Positions 22,164 to 33,747 of a stretch of DNA of 64,000 nt are shown here, piece by piece. Positions within the stretch are counted from its first letter, which is position 1, and the number at the start of each line of letters is the position of its first letter. Below the pieces are notes generated by a model. It was not told where the DNA came from, searched no databases, and worked only from the letters and a program-made list of their open reading frames with translations. Source of the stretch: Lathyrus oleraceus (lineage: Eukaryota; Streptophyta; Magnoliopsida; Fabales; Fabaceae). The DNA lies in NCBI RefSeq assembly GCF_024323335.1, contig NC_066580.1:258337332-258401331 (forward strand), in the 5' to 3' direction. A program made the position numbers and the translations under genes.

Positions 22164-22505
22164 CAATCAACTGGAGACCCGAAAAGAAGATAGCAGCGGC
22201 TTTCGCACTTTCGAGGTATCAAGGGATTGAATACAATAAAAGCCTAAAAATTTACACTGAAGTGAAGTGAAGTAACAATGCCTGTCAGAATCGGCAAAGA
22301 GGTGGTCTTGAAAGAAGGATCTGTCTGGTACGGTGAGAGTCGGTCTGAATACCGAAAAAGAATGTTAACCTGGATACCAAAATAAATCGTAACACATAAA
22401 TAACCATGACCTGAATGCTGCTCATCAGTCTGAATACTGGAAATGACTTTGATCTGAGCATCAGAAGATATGAGATTATTAATATCGGTCTGAACACCGA
22501 GAGAC
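22164..22505 (-). other. E1 3' UTR, distal part
   Basis: Noncoding. Degenerate relatives of the 107-bp repeat (TCTGAATACCG and CTGAACACCG fragments) run through it. Long minus-strand frames here come from the repeat period. Confidence 0.6.
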
Positions 22506-22755
22506 TGGCCTGAATGCCACTTCGGTCTGAATACCTGAAAAAAATGGCCTGAATGCCACAAGTTGCGTCGTCCTGAACGTCGGAAACTTCTTCGATCTGA
22601 ACATCGGAAAATTGGCCTGAATGCCACTTCGGTCTGAATACCCGAAAAACTGGCCTGAATGCCACAAGTTGCGTCGACCTGAACGTCAGAAACTTCTTCG
22701 ATCTGAACATCGTAAAATTGGCCTGAATGCCACTTCGGTCTGAATACCGGAAACT
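22506..22755 (-). repeat. 107-bp tandem repeat in E1 3' UTR, 2.3 copies
   Basis: Units begin at 22506, 22613 and 22719 (partial). Each has TGGCCTGAATGCCACTTCGG, TCTGAATACC, TGGCCTGAATGCCACAAGTT, GCGTCG, CTGAACGTCGGAAACTTC and GATCTGAACATCG. The two full copies differ by only a few bases. Confidence 0.9.
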
Positions 22756-24099
22756 TTCATGCCTGTCAGCATCGACAGAAATAAGGAAAATGATAATTGA
22801 GGCGGCGCGTGGGCCAACGACCCCTGCTGGGAATAATAAAGATAAGTCAAGAACAAACTTCAGTCTGAGTACTGGAAACAAACTTTTTGGCTTATCACTT
22901 GGGATACCGAGAATGTTTTATGCTTTACATGTGTATGTTTGAATTTTTCAATGGCGTAATGCTCCATGAAGATGGAAATGCTACGCGATTTGGGATGATG
23001 CAATGCGATATGATTCTACATGCAGGGATGCGAAATGCTAGGTTCGAGAGAATGCCAAGCCGAGGCAAGGAACTCTGCTGGGGAAATGATCACAATCTTC
23101 TGGACCCAGGCACTGCTGTTGGGGATGCACATCACAATGAACCCTGTGGGGAAATGACCAGCCACACGGTGTTTTGGCAAATAACAGAATACCGAGGTTC
23201 TGACTAGGGAGAGAATGACACTGAAAACTTGATGTTGAGGAAAGCGACAGTGGTTCTGGCAACCATAATCTGCGAGAGAGACGACTCAGCAGGGGAAGCA
23301 AACACTGATACGGTACCGAGACTCTGCTTCAAGGAAAGAGACCATGGATCTAGCGTCGAGATCATCGATCTGACACCGAACTCTGAGGAGCAGCCGCTTC
23401 TGCTGGGAAGATACAGTCTGGCACTGCCAACTTCGTTGGGGATATACAGTCTGGCACTGTCAACTCTACTGGGGAGTGTATAGTCTGAAACAAATGCTTG
23501 GGGAGTACAGTGGTGAGAGTCTGCTAGGGGTTGAAGAATCCAACGCTCGGACCAGCTCTGCAGGGATAAGATACCAAATTCCAACTGTTAAGGAAAAACA
23601 TCCGCGATCATTTGATGGGGACCTTAAGGAAATGCCCCGAGTGTACCTGTTCTGAATAGAAGATCCAAAGCACTTAAAATTTACAGCAATTTTAAATGTT
23701 TATTAAGCATGTACCTGTAAAGCTCTTATGTTTCATGATGCAATGTTTATAAAAAATTCGGACGTCATTTTTTGCAAACAAAACAGTAAAAAGAAAATAA
23801 AAACGGGGATATACTGAATAACATGATTTTATTGATTGAATGGCCTCTGAATAGGCATTTACATCAGGAAGCAATCCCTGGAAAGAGGTAATTGCACAAA
23901 AGATAAAAACATAAATTAATCTAATGGCAATGTGAAATGGATTTCTATCGGGTTCCAATCCTGCTATGACTAGCTCGTCTTCAAGATCCTCCAGATGATC
24001 GACTTTCTGAAAAGAGTGATTGGAATGTTTCCTACCTTTCTAAAGTTTCCAGTTATCAACATGGGATGAGATTCAGAACTACTCAGAACGCAGTCATTC
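22756..24099 (-). other. E1 3' UTR with primer-site-matching motifs
   Basis: No coding region. Between 23070 and 23600 the + strand carries about ten copies of CTCTGCTGGGGA-like sequence. In E1 RNA (minus) they read TCCCCAGCAGAG. The copy at 23072-23084 (ACTCTGCTGGGGA) is identical to the last 13 bases of the E1 primer site, so the RNA copy is its exact complement. Confidence 0.8.
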
Positions 24100-24318
24100 G
24101 CTTAATCCCTAACTTTTGCCTAGATCACCCTTTCGGGTTTTCAATCCATCGGGATACCAATTTTTGCCTAAGTTGCCCTTTCAGGTTTTCAACTTACCGG
24201 GTGTACAATCTTTTCATTTTTAATCCCTAATTTTTGCCCGAACCTTTTCATTTTCTTGGTTCGTCGGGATGCCCATTTTTTGCCTGGATTATTCTTTTTA
24301 TTGTCCAGCGGGTCTATT
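24100..24318 (-). other. E1 post-pol conserved module
   Basis: It begins right after the pol stop. The minus strand has CCAGGCAAAA, CATCCCGACGAACC, GGGCAAAAATTAGGG, GAAAACCTGAAAGGGCAAC and GAAAACCCGAAAGGGTGA. It is the same module as in E0 and E2. CCC-GAAA-GGG lies at 24128-24137. Confidence 0.75.
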
Positions 24319-27300
24319 TTATGTGAAGTATTTTTTAACTGCGTCTGAGTTCACAGGGGAAGTGAAATCTTCACCATCCATAGTTGCAAGCATTAAGGCC
24401 CCACCATCGAAAATCTTGGTGACAATGTATGGTCCATCATAGTTAGGAGTCCACTTGCCCCTGTGATCTGTTTGAGGAGGAAGGATCCTTTTCAGCACTA
24501 AATCTCCAACTTGGAAACATCGAGGACGCACTCTCCGATCAAAGGCTCTCTTCATCCGACTCTGATACAACTGCCCGTGACAAATGGCTGCCATTCGCTT
24601 CTCTTCGATAAGACTCAACTCATTGAACCTTGTCCGAATCCATTCAGCTTCGTCTGACTTGACATCCAACATGACTCTTAGAGAAGGAATCTCCACTTCA
24701 ACATGTAGGACTGCTTCCATACCATACACAAGGGAGTAAGGGGTTGCCCCGGTCAATGTACGTACTGAAGTACGGTACCCATGCAAGGCGAAGGGTAGCA
24801 TCTCATGCCAATCTCTGTACGTGACGACCATCTTCTGCACAATCTTCTTTATGTTCTTATTTGCTGCCTCAACAGCGTCGTTCATCCTAGGGCGATAAGG
24901 GGAAGAATTGTGATGCTGAATGTTGAAGTTCTGGCACAACTCCTTCATCATTTTGTTATTGAGATTAGAACCATTATCAGTAATGATTCTTTCGGGAATC
25001 CCATAACTACAAATGATTTCTTTCTCAATGAATTGGGCAACCACATGTCTGGTGACATTCGCGAATGACGCTGCTTCGACCCACTTAGTGAAATAGTCAA
25101 TGGCAACAAGGATGAAGCGATGCCCATTGGAGGCGGTCGACTCAATCTTTCCAATCATATCAATGCCCCACATAGCAAAAGGCCACGGCGAATACATCAC
25201 ATTCAAAGGATTTGGCGGCACATGTACCTTATCAGCATAAATCTGGCATTTATGGCACTTCCGAGCATATTTGAAACAATCAGATTCCATGGTCATCAAG
25301 TAATAACCTGCTCTTAACAATTTCTTAGTCATTGCATGTCCCCCGACATGAGTACCGAAGGAGCCTTCATGAACTTCCTGCATTAACATGTCTGCTTCGT
25401 GTCTATCCACGCATCTGAGTAAAACCATGTCGAAGTTCCTCTTATACAGAACATCGTCTTTGTTCAAGAAGAAACTGCCTGCCAATCTTCTCAAAGTCTT
25501 TCTATCATTGTTGGATGCCCCTGCAGGGTACTCTTGATTCTTCAGAAAGCACTTGATGTCGTGATACCAGGGCTTGTCGTCAACTACCAGTTCAGCAGCA
25601 AACACAACTGTGGCCCTGTCGAGGCGCATAACATCAATCCTGGGAGTGTGGTTCCACCGAATCACGTTGATCATGGAGGATAGAGTGGCAAGAGCATCTG
25701 CCATCTGATTCTCATCGCGAGGTATGTAATACAGCTTTACTGTTGTGAAGAAAGTCAACAGTCTTCTCGTGTAATCTCTGTAGGGGACCAAATTAGGCTG
25801 GAGAGTATTCCAATCACCATTCACTCTATTGATTACTAGAGCTGAATCTCCGAAGATGTCCAGAGTCTTGATTCTCAAATCAATGGCTTGCTCGATACCC
25901 AAGATACATGCTTCATACTCAGCTTTATTATTGGTGCACTCAAAAGTCAGACGAGCGGTGAAAGGCATGTGGGCAACTTTCGGAGTAGTAATGACAACAC
26001 CAATTCCACTTCCTCTGGCATTGGCAGCCCCATCAAACAACAAAGTCCACTTTTCGTCTGGATCAGGTCCCTCCTCAACAACTGGCTCTTCGCAGTCTTT
26101 CATCTTGAGGAACATGATGTCTTCACCTGGAAAATTAAACTTCATCGGCTCATAATCTTCAACCGGCTGTTGAGCAAGATAGTCTGACAGAATACTCCCC
26201 TTGATGGCTTTCTGGGATGTATACTGGATGTCGTACTCTGTCAGTACCATTTGCCAACGAGCAACCCTTCTGGTGAGAGTTGGCTTCTCGAATATATACT
26301 TGACTAGATCCATCTTGGAGATCAGTAAGGTTGTGTGAGTCAGCATGTATTGTCTCAAACGCTTAGCAGCCCATGCAAGTGCACAACATGTCTTTTTAAG
26401 CATTGAGTATCTCGACTCGCAGTCTGTGAATTTTTTACTCAGGTAGTAGATGGCATGCTCTTTCCTACTTGTCTCGTCGTGTTGACCGAGAACACAACCC
26501 ATGGAATTATCAAGTACTGTCAAATACATAATCAACGGTCTCCCTGGGACTGGAGGCATAAGGATTGGAGGATTCTGCAAATACTCTTTTATCTTTTCGA
26601 AATCCCTCTGGCAATCATCATTCCACCTGATAGCCCGATCTTTTCTTAACAACTTGAATATTGGCTCACACGTGGCTGTTAGGTGAGAGATGAACCTTGC
26701 AATGTAGTTCAACCTCCCTAAGAAACCACAAACTTGTTTTTCTGTTCTTGGCTCAGGCATTTCTTGTATTGCTTTTACTTTGGCGGGATCCACCTCAATC
26801 CCTTTTTCACTAACAATGAAACCCAGTAGTTTTCCAGATCTCACCCCGAAAGTACACTTGTTCGGATTAAGCCTCAGCTTGAACTTTCTCAAACGCTCAA
26901 ACAGTTTCTGCAGATTCACCAAATGTTCTTCTTCTGTCTGAGATTTGGAAATCATATCGTCAACATAAACCTCGATTTCATGATGAATCATATCATGGAA
27001 AAGAGTCACCATCGCTCGTTGATATGTTGCCCTAGCATTTTTCAGACCAAACGGCATCACCTTGTAGCAGAAGGTGCCCCATGGGGTTATGAATGTTGTC
27101 TTCTCCATGTCTTCTAGTGCCATCTTGATTTGATTATAGCCAGAAAATCCATCCATGAAGGAGAATATCGAGAACTGAGCTGTGTTATCCACTAAAACGT
27201 CGATGTGAGGTAATGGGAAACCATCCTTAGGGCTAGCTCTGTTCAGATCCCGGTAGTCGACACACATCCGTACCTTTCCATCCTTCTTAGGTACTGGAAC

Positions 27301-27771
27301 GATGTTTGCAACCCATGGCGGATAATTGGTGACTGCTAGAAACCCTGTATCCAACTGTTTTTGCACTTCTTCCTTTATCTTGATAGCCATCTCTGGTCTT
27401 GTTCTTCTGAGCTTCTGCTTGACCGGAGGACAACCTTTTTTGAGAGTCAAGCGGTGTACCACGATGTCTGTGTCAAGCCCTGGCATGTCCTGATAAGACC
27501 AGGTGAAGATGTCAACATACTCTTGCAGCAATTCAATCAACCCCTTCTTCACATCGTCTTCCAAAGCAGCCCCTATCTTGATTTCTTTCTTGACGTCCTC
27601 GGTGCCAAGATTAATCACTTCAGTAGACTCTTGATGCGGTTGAATGACCCCTTCGTCTTGCTTTAATAGCCTGGCAAGTTCTTCAGGGAGTTCACAGTCT
27701 TCATCACCCTCTTCTTCAGTTTGAAAGATCGGATTTTCAAAGTCGAAGGAGCCATAGCAGAACCGTATCAA
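24319..27771 (-). CDS. pol: E1 Pol: RT, RNase H, archaeal RNase H, integrase
   Basis: This is one open frame of 1150 codons. It makes the enzymes that copy the element RNA to DNA and insert it. RT spans about 160-340, with FMDG near 205 and catalytic YVDD at 269-272. The normal RNase H is about 405-520. A second, archaeal-type RNase H has D580, E619, D642 and D692, a feature known for Tat elements. The integrase has a zinc finger (H801, H808, C839, C842), a D871-D932-E968 triad with DD35E spacing, GMEAV at 1017-1021 and a GPY motif at 1113-1115. All key residues are intact. The frame opens with TTG, not ATG, as expected for a Pol made by splicing to gag-pro. A one-base shift between the splice acceptor and about 27750 may block the fusion in this copy. 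Confidence 0.95.
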   Translation of the reverse strand: MIRFCYGSFDFENPIFQTEEEGDEDCELPEELARLLKQDEGVIQPHQESTEVINLGTEDVKKEIKIGAALEDDVKKGLIELLQEYVDIFTWSYQDMPGLDTDIVVHRLTLKKGCPPVKQKLRRTRPEMAIKIKEEVQKQLDTGFLAVTNYPPWVANIVPVPKKDGKVRMCVDYRDLNRASPKDGFPLPHIDVLVDNTAQFSIFSFMDGFSGYNQIKMALEDMEKTTFITPWGTFCYKVMPFGLKNARATYQRAMVTLFHDMIHHEIEVYVDDMISKSQTEEEHLVNLQKLFERLRKFKLRLNPNKCTFGVRSGKLLGFIVSEKGIEVDPAKVKAIQEMPEPRTEKQVCGFLGRLNYIARFISHLTATCEPIFKLLRKDRAIRWNDDCQRDFEKIKEYLQNPPILMPPVPGRPLIMYLTVLDNSMGCVLGQHDETSRKEHAIYYLSKKFTDCESRYSMLKKTCCALAWAAKRLRQYMLTHTTLLISKMDLVKYIFEKPTLTRRVARWQMVLTEYDIQYTSQKAIKGSILSDYLAQQPVEDYEPMKFNFPGEDIMFLKMKDCEEPVVEEGPDPDEKWTLLFDGAANARGSGIGVVITTPKVAHMPFTARLTFECTNNKAEYEACILGIEQAIDLRIKTLDIFGDSALVINRVNGDWNTLQPNLVPYRDYTRRLLTFFTTVKLYYIPRDENQMADALATLSSMINVIRWNHTPRIDVMRLDRATVVFAAELVVDDKPWYHDIKCFLKNQEYPAGASNNDRKTLRRLAGSFFLNKDDVLYKRNFDMVLLRCVDRHEADMLMQEVHEGSFGTHVGGHAMTKKLLRAGYYLMTMESDCFKYARKCHKCQIYADKVHVPPNPLNVMYSPWPFAMWGIDMIGKIESTASNGHRFILVAIDYFTKWVEAASFANVTRHVVAQFIEKEIICSYGIPERIITDNGSNLNNKMMKELCQNFNIQHHNSSPYRPRMNDAVEAANKNIKKIVQKMVVTYRDWHEMLPFALHGYRTSVRTLTGATPYSLVYGMEAVLHVEVEIPSLRVMLDVKSDEAEWIRTRFNELSLIEEKRMAAICHGQLYQSRMKRAFDRRVRPRCFQVGDLVLKRILPPQTDHRGKWTPNYDGPYIVTKIFDGGALMLATMDGEDFTSPVNSDAVKKYFT

Positions 27772-27791
27772 TAGGATCCGGTGATGTGCAT

Positions 27792-28047
27792 CTGCATGAA
27801 TGATGGTATGTGCTTATGAGTGTGAAAAAGTGAAAACTAAACAAAACATTGCCAGATATTTTTTGATTTTGTTTTTTTTTTAAAACTACAAAAATAGAAA
27901 AACAGTGAACAAAATTTTGAATGCAAAAAGACGTCCTTTATTTATGATAAAAATGCAGGTATTCGCATAGATGAGCCCTACAATGAGTCATTACGCCATG
28001 GGCGGAACGTAAGACTTAGACATGCATGAATAAACAAGAAAAATTAC
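27792..28047 (-). other. E1 gag-pro/pol intron (256 bp)
   Basis: The donor is GTAATT (28047 downward) and the acceptor ATGCAG, ending at 27792. The TAA that ends the gag-pro frame (28046-28044) lies inside the donor, so splicing removes the stop. E2 has a 255-bp intron with the same donor and acceptor motifs in the same place. The Ogre family is known for an intron between pro and RT. After splicing, the frame enters the conserved PxPI block, but a one-base indel then shifts it from the long pol frame. Confidence 0.8.
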
Positions 28048-31000
28048 TCCTCCAGAAAAGTGACTTGGACAATCTCCTCAGAAGACCAATTGTTGATGAC
28101 TTCACCCGGGATCCTCGGATGCACCCAGTTATCGATGTCGCAATCACTAACCCCATCTTCATCGTTGACCGCAGAGACATGGCCATATCGGATAACGCCA
28201 GCGCTGGAGAAAGTAATCGGCCCCTAACGAGTCTGAAGTGTTGAAGTTGTAGAAGTCAGAGCTGGCTGATACCCAATCCCGAACTTGTCTTCTTTCATTG
28301 GTAACTCCAACAGACGTCCCCAACCGGGGGCAACGCCCGAATCTACCAAGGCCTGTGCCTGCTTGAAGGACGAGATAGAGGCACCCGCTTTAACTTCTTC
28401 CACCGGAGCTGCGTCCTTGATCTGAACTGCCTCAAAGGCCTGACATAGGGTCTCATGAAATTCACCTTCTACCTCTACATACTTGAATGTAGACATGTTA
28501 CTGACCAGAATGTCCTCCTCACCACAGACGGTGATAATCCTTCCATTGACTGGGAATTTAATCTTCTGATTTAAAGTTGAAGAGACTGCCCCACCATTGT
28601 GGATCTAAGGACGACCCAGCAGGCAACTATAGGAAGGACTGATATCCATCACATAGAAGACGGTGTTGAAGGTTTGTGATCCAATCTGAATTGGCAATTC
28701 TACCTCTCTGAACACCGACCTCTTAGAACCATCAAAGGCTCTCACAATAAGATCTGAAGGCTTCAGGACCAAACCCTCTACTTCTAACCTTGACAGGGCT
28801 CTCTTGGGTAGCACATTGAGAGAGGAACCTGTATCCACCAGAACATGAGATAAGACGGTGTCTTTGCATTCTATCGAGATGTGCAAAGCCTTGTTATGGT
28901 TACGTCCAGCTGGTGTTAAGTCAGAATCAGTAAAACCTAACCCGTTGCCTGCATGAACATTTGCAACGATTCCTTCCAGTTGGTTCACTGAGATCTCCTG
29001 AGGCACATATGCAGCACTTAGGACTTTCAGCAGTGCCTCCCTGTGCGCCTCTGAATACAATAGGAGTGAGAGAATGGATATCTTAGACGGAGTCTGAATC
29101 AACTGATCGACTACCTTGTAGTCACTTTTCTTTATAATTCTCAAAAGCTCGTCCACATCCTTCGCAAAAGTGGGCCTAGAACCAGCCTGGGGTGCAGAGG
29201 CACCCTCATTCACGACTTGCTTGCCTTTGGCTTTCGCCGCAACATCAGCACTATCAGTTCGGGTAACGGGTGGTGAGAACAGTTTACCATTCTTGGTGAA
29301 TCGCCCGATTCCACCAACATTGTCCACTGCGGGACCTTCAACTTCAAGTTCAGACTTCTGACCCTCTTCTACCTTCAGTGGCCGCTCCACCCCATGATCG
29401 TGCGTGTATACACTCCCCACATAATCCCAAGGAATGGCCCTTTCGCTGGTGAAAGGTAAAGGACCAGGGGTTGTGATAGTCATAGTGGACGGTCGCGCCG
29501 GTGGCACCGGTTGCGCTTCTGGTACATTGATCTGATTAGTTGGGTAGAAAATGGTGATAGTAGCAACATCATAGTCATACTCTGAAATCTCATTCATTGA
29601 AACATAAACGTCCGAAACATCGGAATCAAGTTCAATTACATCAGAATCAACCACATTGTTTGGGATATCAGCAACAACATTGGAAAAATTAAATACATCA
29701 TCATGGATTACAGAATCAGTAGGAACAACATCTGTGAATTCATCAGTAGCATCTTCAAACACCTCTTCCTCAACCCCTTCCACAGACTCTTGGACAGACA
29801 AATCTTCAACCTGGAGGGTACCTTCGTCGAGCAAGGCCTGGATACCCTGCTGCAGCTTCAAACAACCTCCACTCTGAGTAGCACAATCCACACAACCCTT
29901 CCCACAACCAGGGAAAACATCGGCCTTCAACAAGTAACCCTTGATATCCAACAACGGAGTCTTCAGCTTCAACACATCTTTGACGGATCTGGCTTCCCCT
30001 TCCATCATATTAACATTCGCACTACCATGCTGTGGCATGGGATTGTTAACGACATTAGGAGCCGGTGCAAGGTTGATGGCCTTTGAATCTATGAGGTCCT
30101 GAACTACATGCTTAAAAGCTTTGCAGTTCTCAATATTGTGGCCAGGTGCCCCAGAGTGGAAGCTACACCTAGCGTTGGTGTCGTAACCCACCGGAAGCCT
30201 ACCAACAGGAGGAGCTAGAATGCGTAACTGCACAAGTTGTAGTTGTTGAAGACTAGAAAGCAACTGAGCGTACGACATTGGAAGGGTGTCGAAACGCCGG
30301 TCCATCATCCTTTGCCTCTGTTGATAGGCGGGTCTGTTACCCGGTTGTTGTTGTTGGTACTGAGTTTGCTGACGTTGTGGTTGTTGTTGTTGTAGTGGTG
30401 CTGCAACTGGAATGGTCACAGCCGCAACATACGGTTGTTGATGATAGTTTTGAAAGTTATTCCTCCGGTTACCCCTGTTCTGATAAGAAGATATGGCATT
30501 TGCATCCCCTTCTCTCCTCTTCTGTCCCTGAATGAATGACTTCTTCATCCCTGATGAAGATCCACCTCCACTCTGGATCTTGCATGTCTTCAAATAGTTC
30601 TCCACCCTCTCGCCGGTAGAGACTACATCAGCAAAGTTGGAGGCATTGCAACCCACCAGGCGCTCCAAGTAAGGTCCGGGCAGAGTGTTCATGAACATGT
30701 TAGCCATTTCCTTCTCCAACATAGGAGGTTGAACACGGGAAGCTGTCTCCCTCCAGCGTTGAGCGTATTCCCTGAAGCACTCATTTCTTTTAAGAGACAA
30801 ATTCTGAAGTTGAGTTCTGTCCGGAGCCATGTCTGCATTATACTGATACTGCTTCACGAAAGCCTCAGCCAAATCCCTCCAGCAGCGGATGTGGGCTTTG
30901 TCCAGCCTCATATACCATTCCAGGGATGCCCCAGCTAGGCTATCCTGGAAAAAGTACATAAGCAACTTTTCATCGTCAGAGTATGCAACCATTTTACGGA

Positions 31001-31475
31001 AATAGGCTTGCACATGGGTCTTTGGGCAAGAGTTGCCATTGTATTTGTCAAATATCGGGACCTTGAATTTCGGTGGCACCCTCACGCCTGGGACCAATCC
31101 CAAGTCAGCAACGTCTACTCCCAGAGGATTCTGTCCTTCCACTACCTTCAGCCTCTCCTCTAATCTTCTAAACATGGGGTCCATGCCATGGCCCATGCCA
31201 AAGTCTTCCTGCATCTGGGTGAACTGATCGTCCTGATCATCATGGACGGGCTGTTGACCGGAGTTGACCTGCGGGATCGGGGTAGGCCCCGGTCCACTGG
31301 GTCCGTTAACCTCTCCAGCTGGAGGATCATTCAACGTCTCTGGTTGAGTAGTGGCGGGATTCCTCTGCATCATCTGCCTGAGCTCTTGCTGTCCCTGAGC
31401 CACCCCTTGAACCACATCCATGAATTGAGTCATGCGGATCCTCATCTCGGCGAGCTCTGCTTGTAGGCTTTCCAT
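28048..31475 (-). pseudogene. gag-pro: E1 gag-pro with two in-frame TAG codons
   Basis: The frame from ATG 31475 runs to TAG 28607-28605 (956 codons), continues in frame to TAG 28226-28224, then to the TAA at the intron donor. The gag capsid-type region is about 133-290 (FKVPIFDKYNG, DSLAGASLEWYM, FREYAQRWRE). A glutamine-rich stretch is about 345-390. A nucleocapsid-like C-X2-H-X5-H-X4-C motif is at 437-451. The aspartic protease DTG is at 881-883 (28835-28827). The first TAG falls just after LGRP, where TGG would fit, so it looks like a G-to-A change. Whether this copy can make full Gag-Pro is doubtful. Gag forms the particle; protease cuts the polyprotein. Confidence 0.9.
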
Positions 31476-31860
31476 TACTCTCTGCTGGTTTCTGCGGGTA
31501 CCGTACCGGTGAATTCCTGAATCAGCTATCCTGCTAGTGGAACACCAAATAATATGAGAACACCGCGGCGGTACCTGTTATGCAAGATATGCAAATGAAT
31601 ATGTAAATGCAATGACATGTTTATCAATTCCAACGGGTATTCTACCCCCTTGATTCCAGTCTCACATCCGACAGAAAGCGCAAGAAGACCGAGTTGTGGA
31701 TAAACTTCTGAGATCAAGATGCAATAAGGAAAACCATCATATAAATGAGTTCAAAAAGGGAAAGGCCTTAGCCAACAGTACATCAAAAAAGGATCTCCAC
31801 AACAAGCCTGTGGATCATCACTACAATACAATAAGTAAAGAGAAGAACAAAAATCAGGAA
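31476..31860 (-). other. E1 spacer between ORF1 and gag
   Basis: About 385 bp of AT-rich sequence with no convincing frame. It separates ORF1 from gag, as in E2 (45455-45812). Confidence 0.6.
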
Positions 31861-33747
31861 TCAGCCTCCTGTATACAACCCATAAGGACTGCTCCTCACT
31901 TCAACCAGTAGTGCCACTGTGTCAGGATGATCTGGAGATTCTGTCAAACGCCGGATAAGCAGGTTCCTCTTGTGAATAACTCCATCCAACTCGTTGATGT
32001 GCTCTCTGTAGTAATTCCCATCATCTTCTCCGAATACCTCTTCAAGTCTGGATTTCTTCAAACCTGCCAGTACTTTGAGTTCCTCAATCTGTCCTTGAGC
32101 TTTGTTGAGTTGATCTGTGATATAATCATTGGTTGAACGGGCGCACAGAAGCTCATTGTTCTTCTCCTTCAGCAAAATCTTCAACTTCTCCATCTGACCA
32201 ATCAATTCGGCCACCATCTCCTCCTCCTTTACCTTCCTAGAAGCTGAAAATGTATCCCATTGCTCTTGCCAACCAGCTAACTTACCATGAGCATCTGTTA
32301 ACTGCTGTTTGACTCGCCTCAACTCAGAACTGGATGATCCCAGGGCTTTGTCTGTCTTCCTGAAGAAGTCCACCTCCACAACTAATTTCCTCTCTGCTTC
32401 CCCTTGCAGTCTGACGGCTTCCCCCTTCTGATATTCTGCCTCATTGAATTGATGCATACAGTCTTGCAGCTTCGCACTTAACTCCGATTTTTCAGTTTGA
32501 AGCTCCTCCATGGCATTCTTCAATTTGTCATACTCCTCTCGGCTCACCATTGTTGACTGCTCAGGAGTAGGTGGATACAAAGGTTCTTCAATAGGAAACT
32601 GCAGACCAAACTCTTCGACTCTTCCTCGAAGCCACTCTTCATACTGAGGGTAAGTTCTACAATCTCCTTTTCCAAGCACAGTTCTTCCTCTCTTGATCAC
32701 CTTGAGCCAAGCCTCAGCTGCCTTATGGGAGACAATCAAATCAGATGAAGAATGGGAAAACAAAGATTCTTCCACATCTTTTTCCAAAGGCGGAGTTCTT
32801 AAAGCATATCCAAACTGTCTGACTGCCAGAGAAGGATTGTAGTTGATACTTCCTCTTCTTCCTACCAATGGTACATTCGGGAAGTTCCCACAACTATGAC
32901 TGATATCCGCCCGAAGCAAGCTCTGGTCTGACCACCAAGAAATATCTTTAGCTCTTATCCCCATCAGTCTCTTTGACCAACTCAACGAGTTCTTGACATC
33001 AACGAACGCTTCTGACTTGGGTAGGTGGGAACTGGACCACTTATAAAACAAAGGCGCGCAACAATTCACCAATCCTCCCTTTCTATTCTCATTCCTGTGA
33101 TGCACTGAATGAAAGAAATCTCCCAACAAGGTCGGCACCGGATTTCCCAACACGAAGAGGCGTATGGCGTCTACGTCAACAAATTTCGCCACAATAGGGA
33201 ACAGGACAATCCCATACACACAAAGAGCCAACACAGCATTGAAATCCTTCTGGTCACCATCTTCAAGCTTCTTCTTTGCTTCTCCCAGTAAGAAACTCAG
33301 ATGAAAACCATTAACTCCTCCCTTCTGACACATATTAGCCTTCAAGACTGATTTCCCCAAATATGTGGCTGAAGCAACCATGTTGAGATTGGGCAGAAAC
33401 TCGGAACTGTAGAATAGCAACTGCGGCTTGATAGGAACTCTGAGAAAACTAGCAACCTCCTCCAAAGTAGGGACCAAAATGTAATCTGGGAACGTGAAAC
33501 ACCTCAATGGAGGGTCATAGAACTGCAACAATGTAAAGAGAGCATCATGTTGATCTTTGGAGAGAACCATGACGAAACTTAGAATCAAACCGTAATCCTT
33601 CCGGAATCCTTCTAGAGAATCGCGATCCATTAATTTCATCAGCTGTTGAATAGGCTCCAAGCAAACCACAGGAAACTTGTAGGCGATATGTCTCTTTCTG
33701 CCAATATCCATCTCAAGAGAACCAGAAAAAACCCCGACCGGAATCAA
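31861..33747 (-). CDS. E1 ORF1 protein, function unknown
   Basis: An intact frame of 628 codons; the first ATG is at 33711, since the frame opens with TTG. It lies between the primer site and gag, where Ogre elements carry their extra sense ORF. Residues about 60-320 hold the domain shared with E2 ORF1: LLQFYDPPLRCFTFPDY, LVPTLEE, FVDVDAIRLFVLGNPVPTLL, GSINYNPSLAVRQFGY. Residues about 415-610 are Glu/Lys-rich coiled coil. I see no enzyme motif. The TFPDYxLVPTLEEVASFLxVP stretch recalls the PMD pattern. It could be a remote PMD relative, perhaps with a nuclear role, but that is inference. Confidence 0.85.
   Translation of the reverse strand: MIPVGVFSGSLEMDIGRKRHIAYKFPVVCLEPIQQLMKLMDRDSLEGFRKDYGLILSFVMVLSKDQHDALFTLLQFYDPPLRCFTFPDYILVPTLEEVASFLRVPIKPQLLFYSSEFLPNLNMVASATYLGKSVLKANMCQKGGVNGFHLSFLLGEAKKKLEDGDQKDFNAVLALCVYGIVLFPIVAKFVDVDAIRLFVLGNPVPTLLGDFFHSVHHRNENRKGGLVNCCAPLFYKWSSSHLPKSEAFVDVKNSLSWSKRLMGIRAKDISWWSDQSLLRADISHSCGNFPNVPLVGRRGSINYNPSLAVRQFGYALRTPPLEKDVEESLFSHSSSDLIVSHKAAEAWLKVIKRGRTVLGKGDCRTYPQYEEWLRGRVEEFGLQFPIEEPLYPPTPEQSTMVSREEYDKLKNAMEELQTEKSELSAKLQDCMHQFNEAEYQKGEAVRLQGEAERKLVVEVDFFRKTDKALGSSSSELRRVKQQLTDAHGKLAGWQEQWDTFSASRKVKEEEMVAELIGQMEKLKILLKEKNNELLCARSTNDYITDQLNKAQGQIEELKVLAGLKKSRLEEVFGEDDGNYYREHINELDGVIHKRNLLIRRLTESPDHPDTVALLVEVRSSPYGLYTGG

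Noticed and set aside
22244..22881. Minus-strand frames of up to 198 codons
   Set aside because: They run through the 107-bp repeat of the E1 3' UTR in several frames at once; repeat artefact.
25829..26187. Plus-strand open frames across the E1 pol and gag regions
   Set aside because: They are shadows of the intact minus-strand E1 frames.
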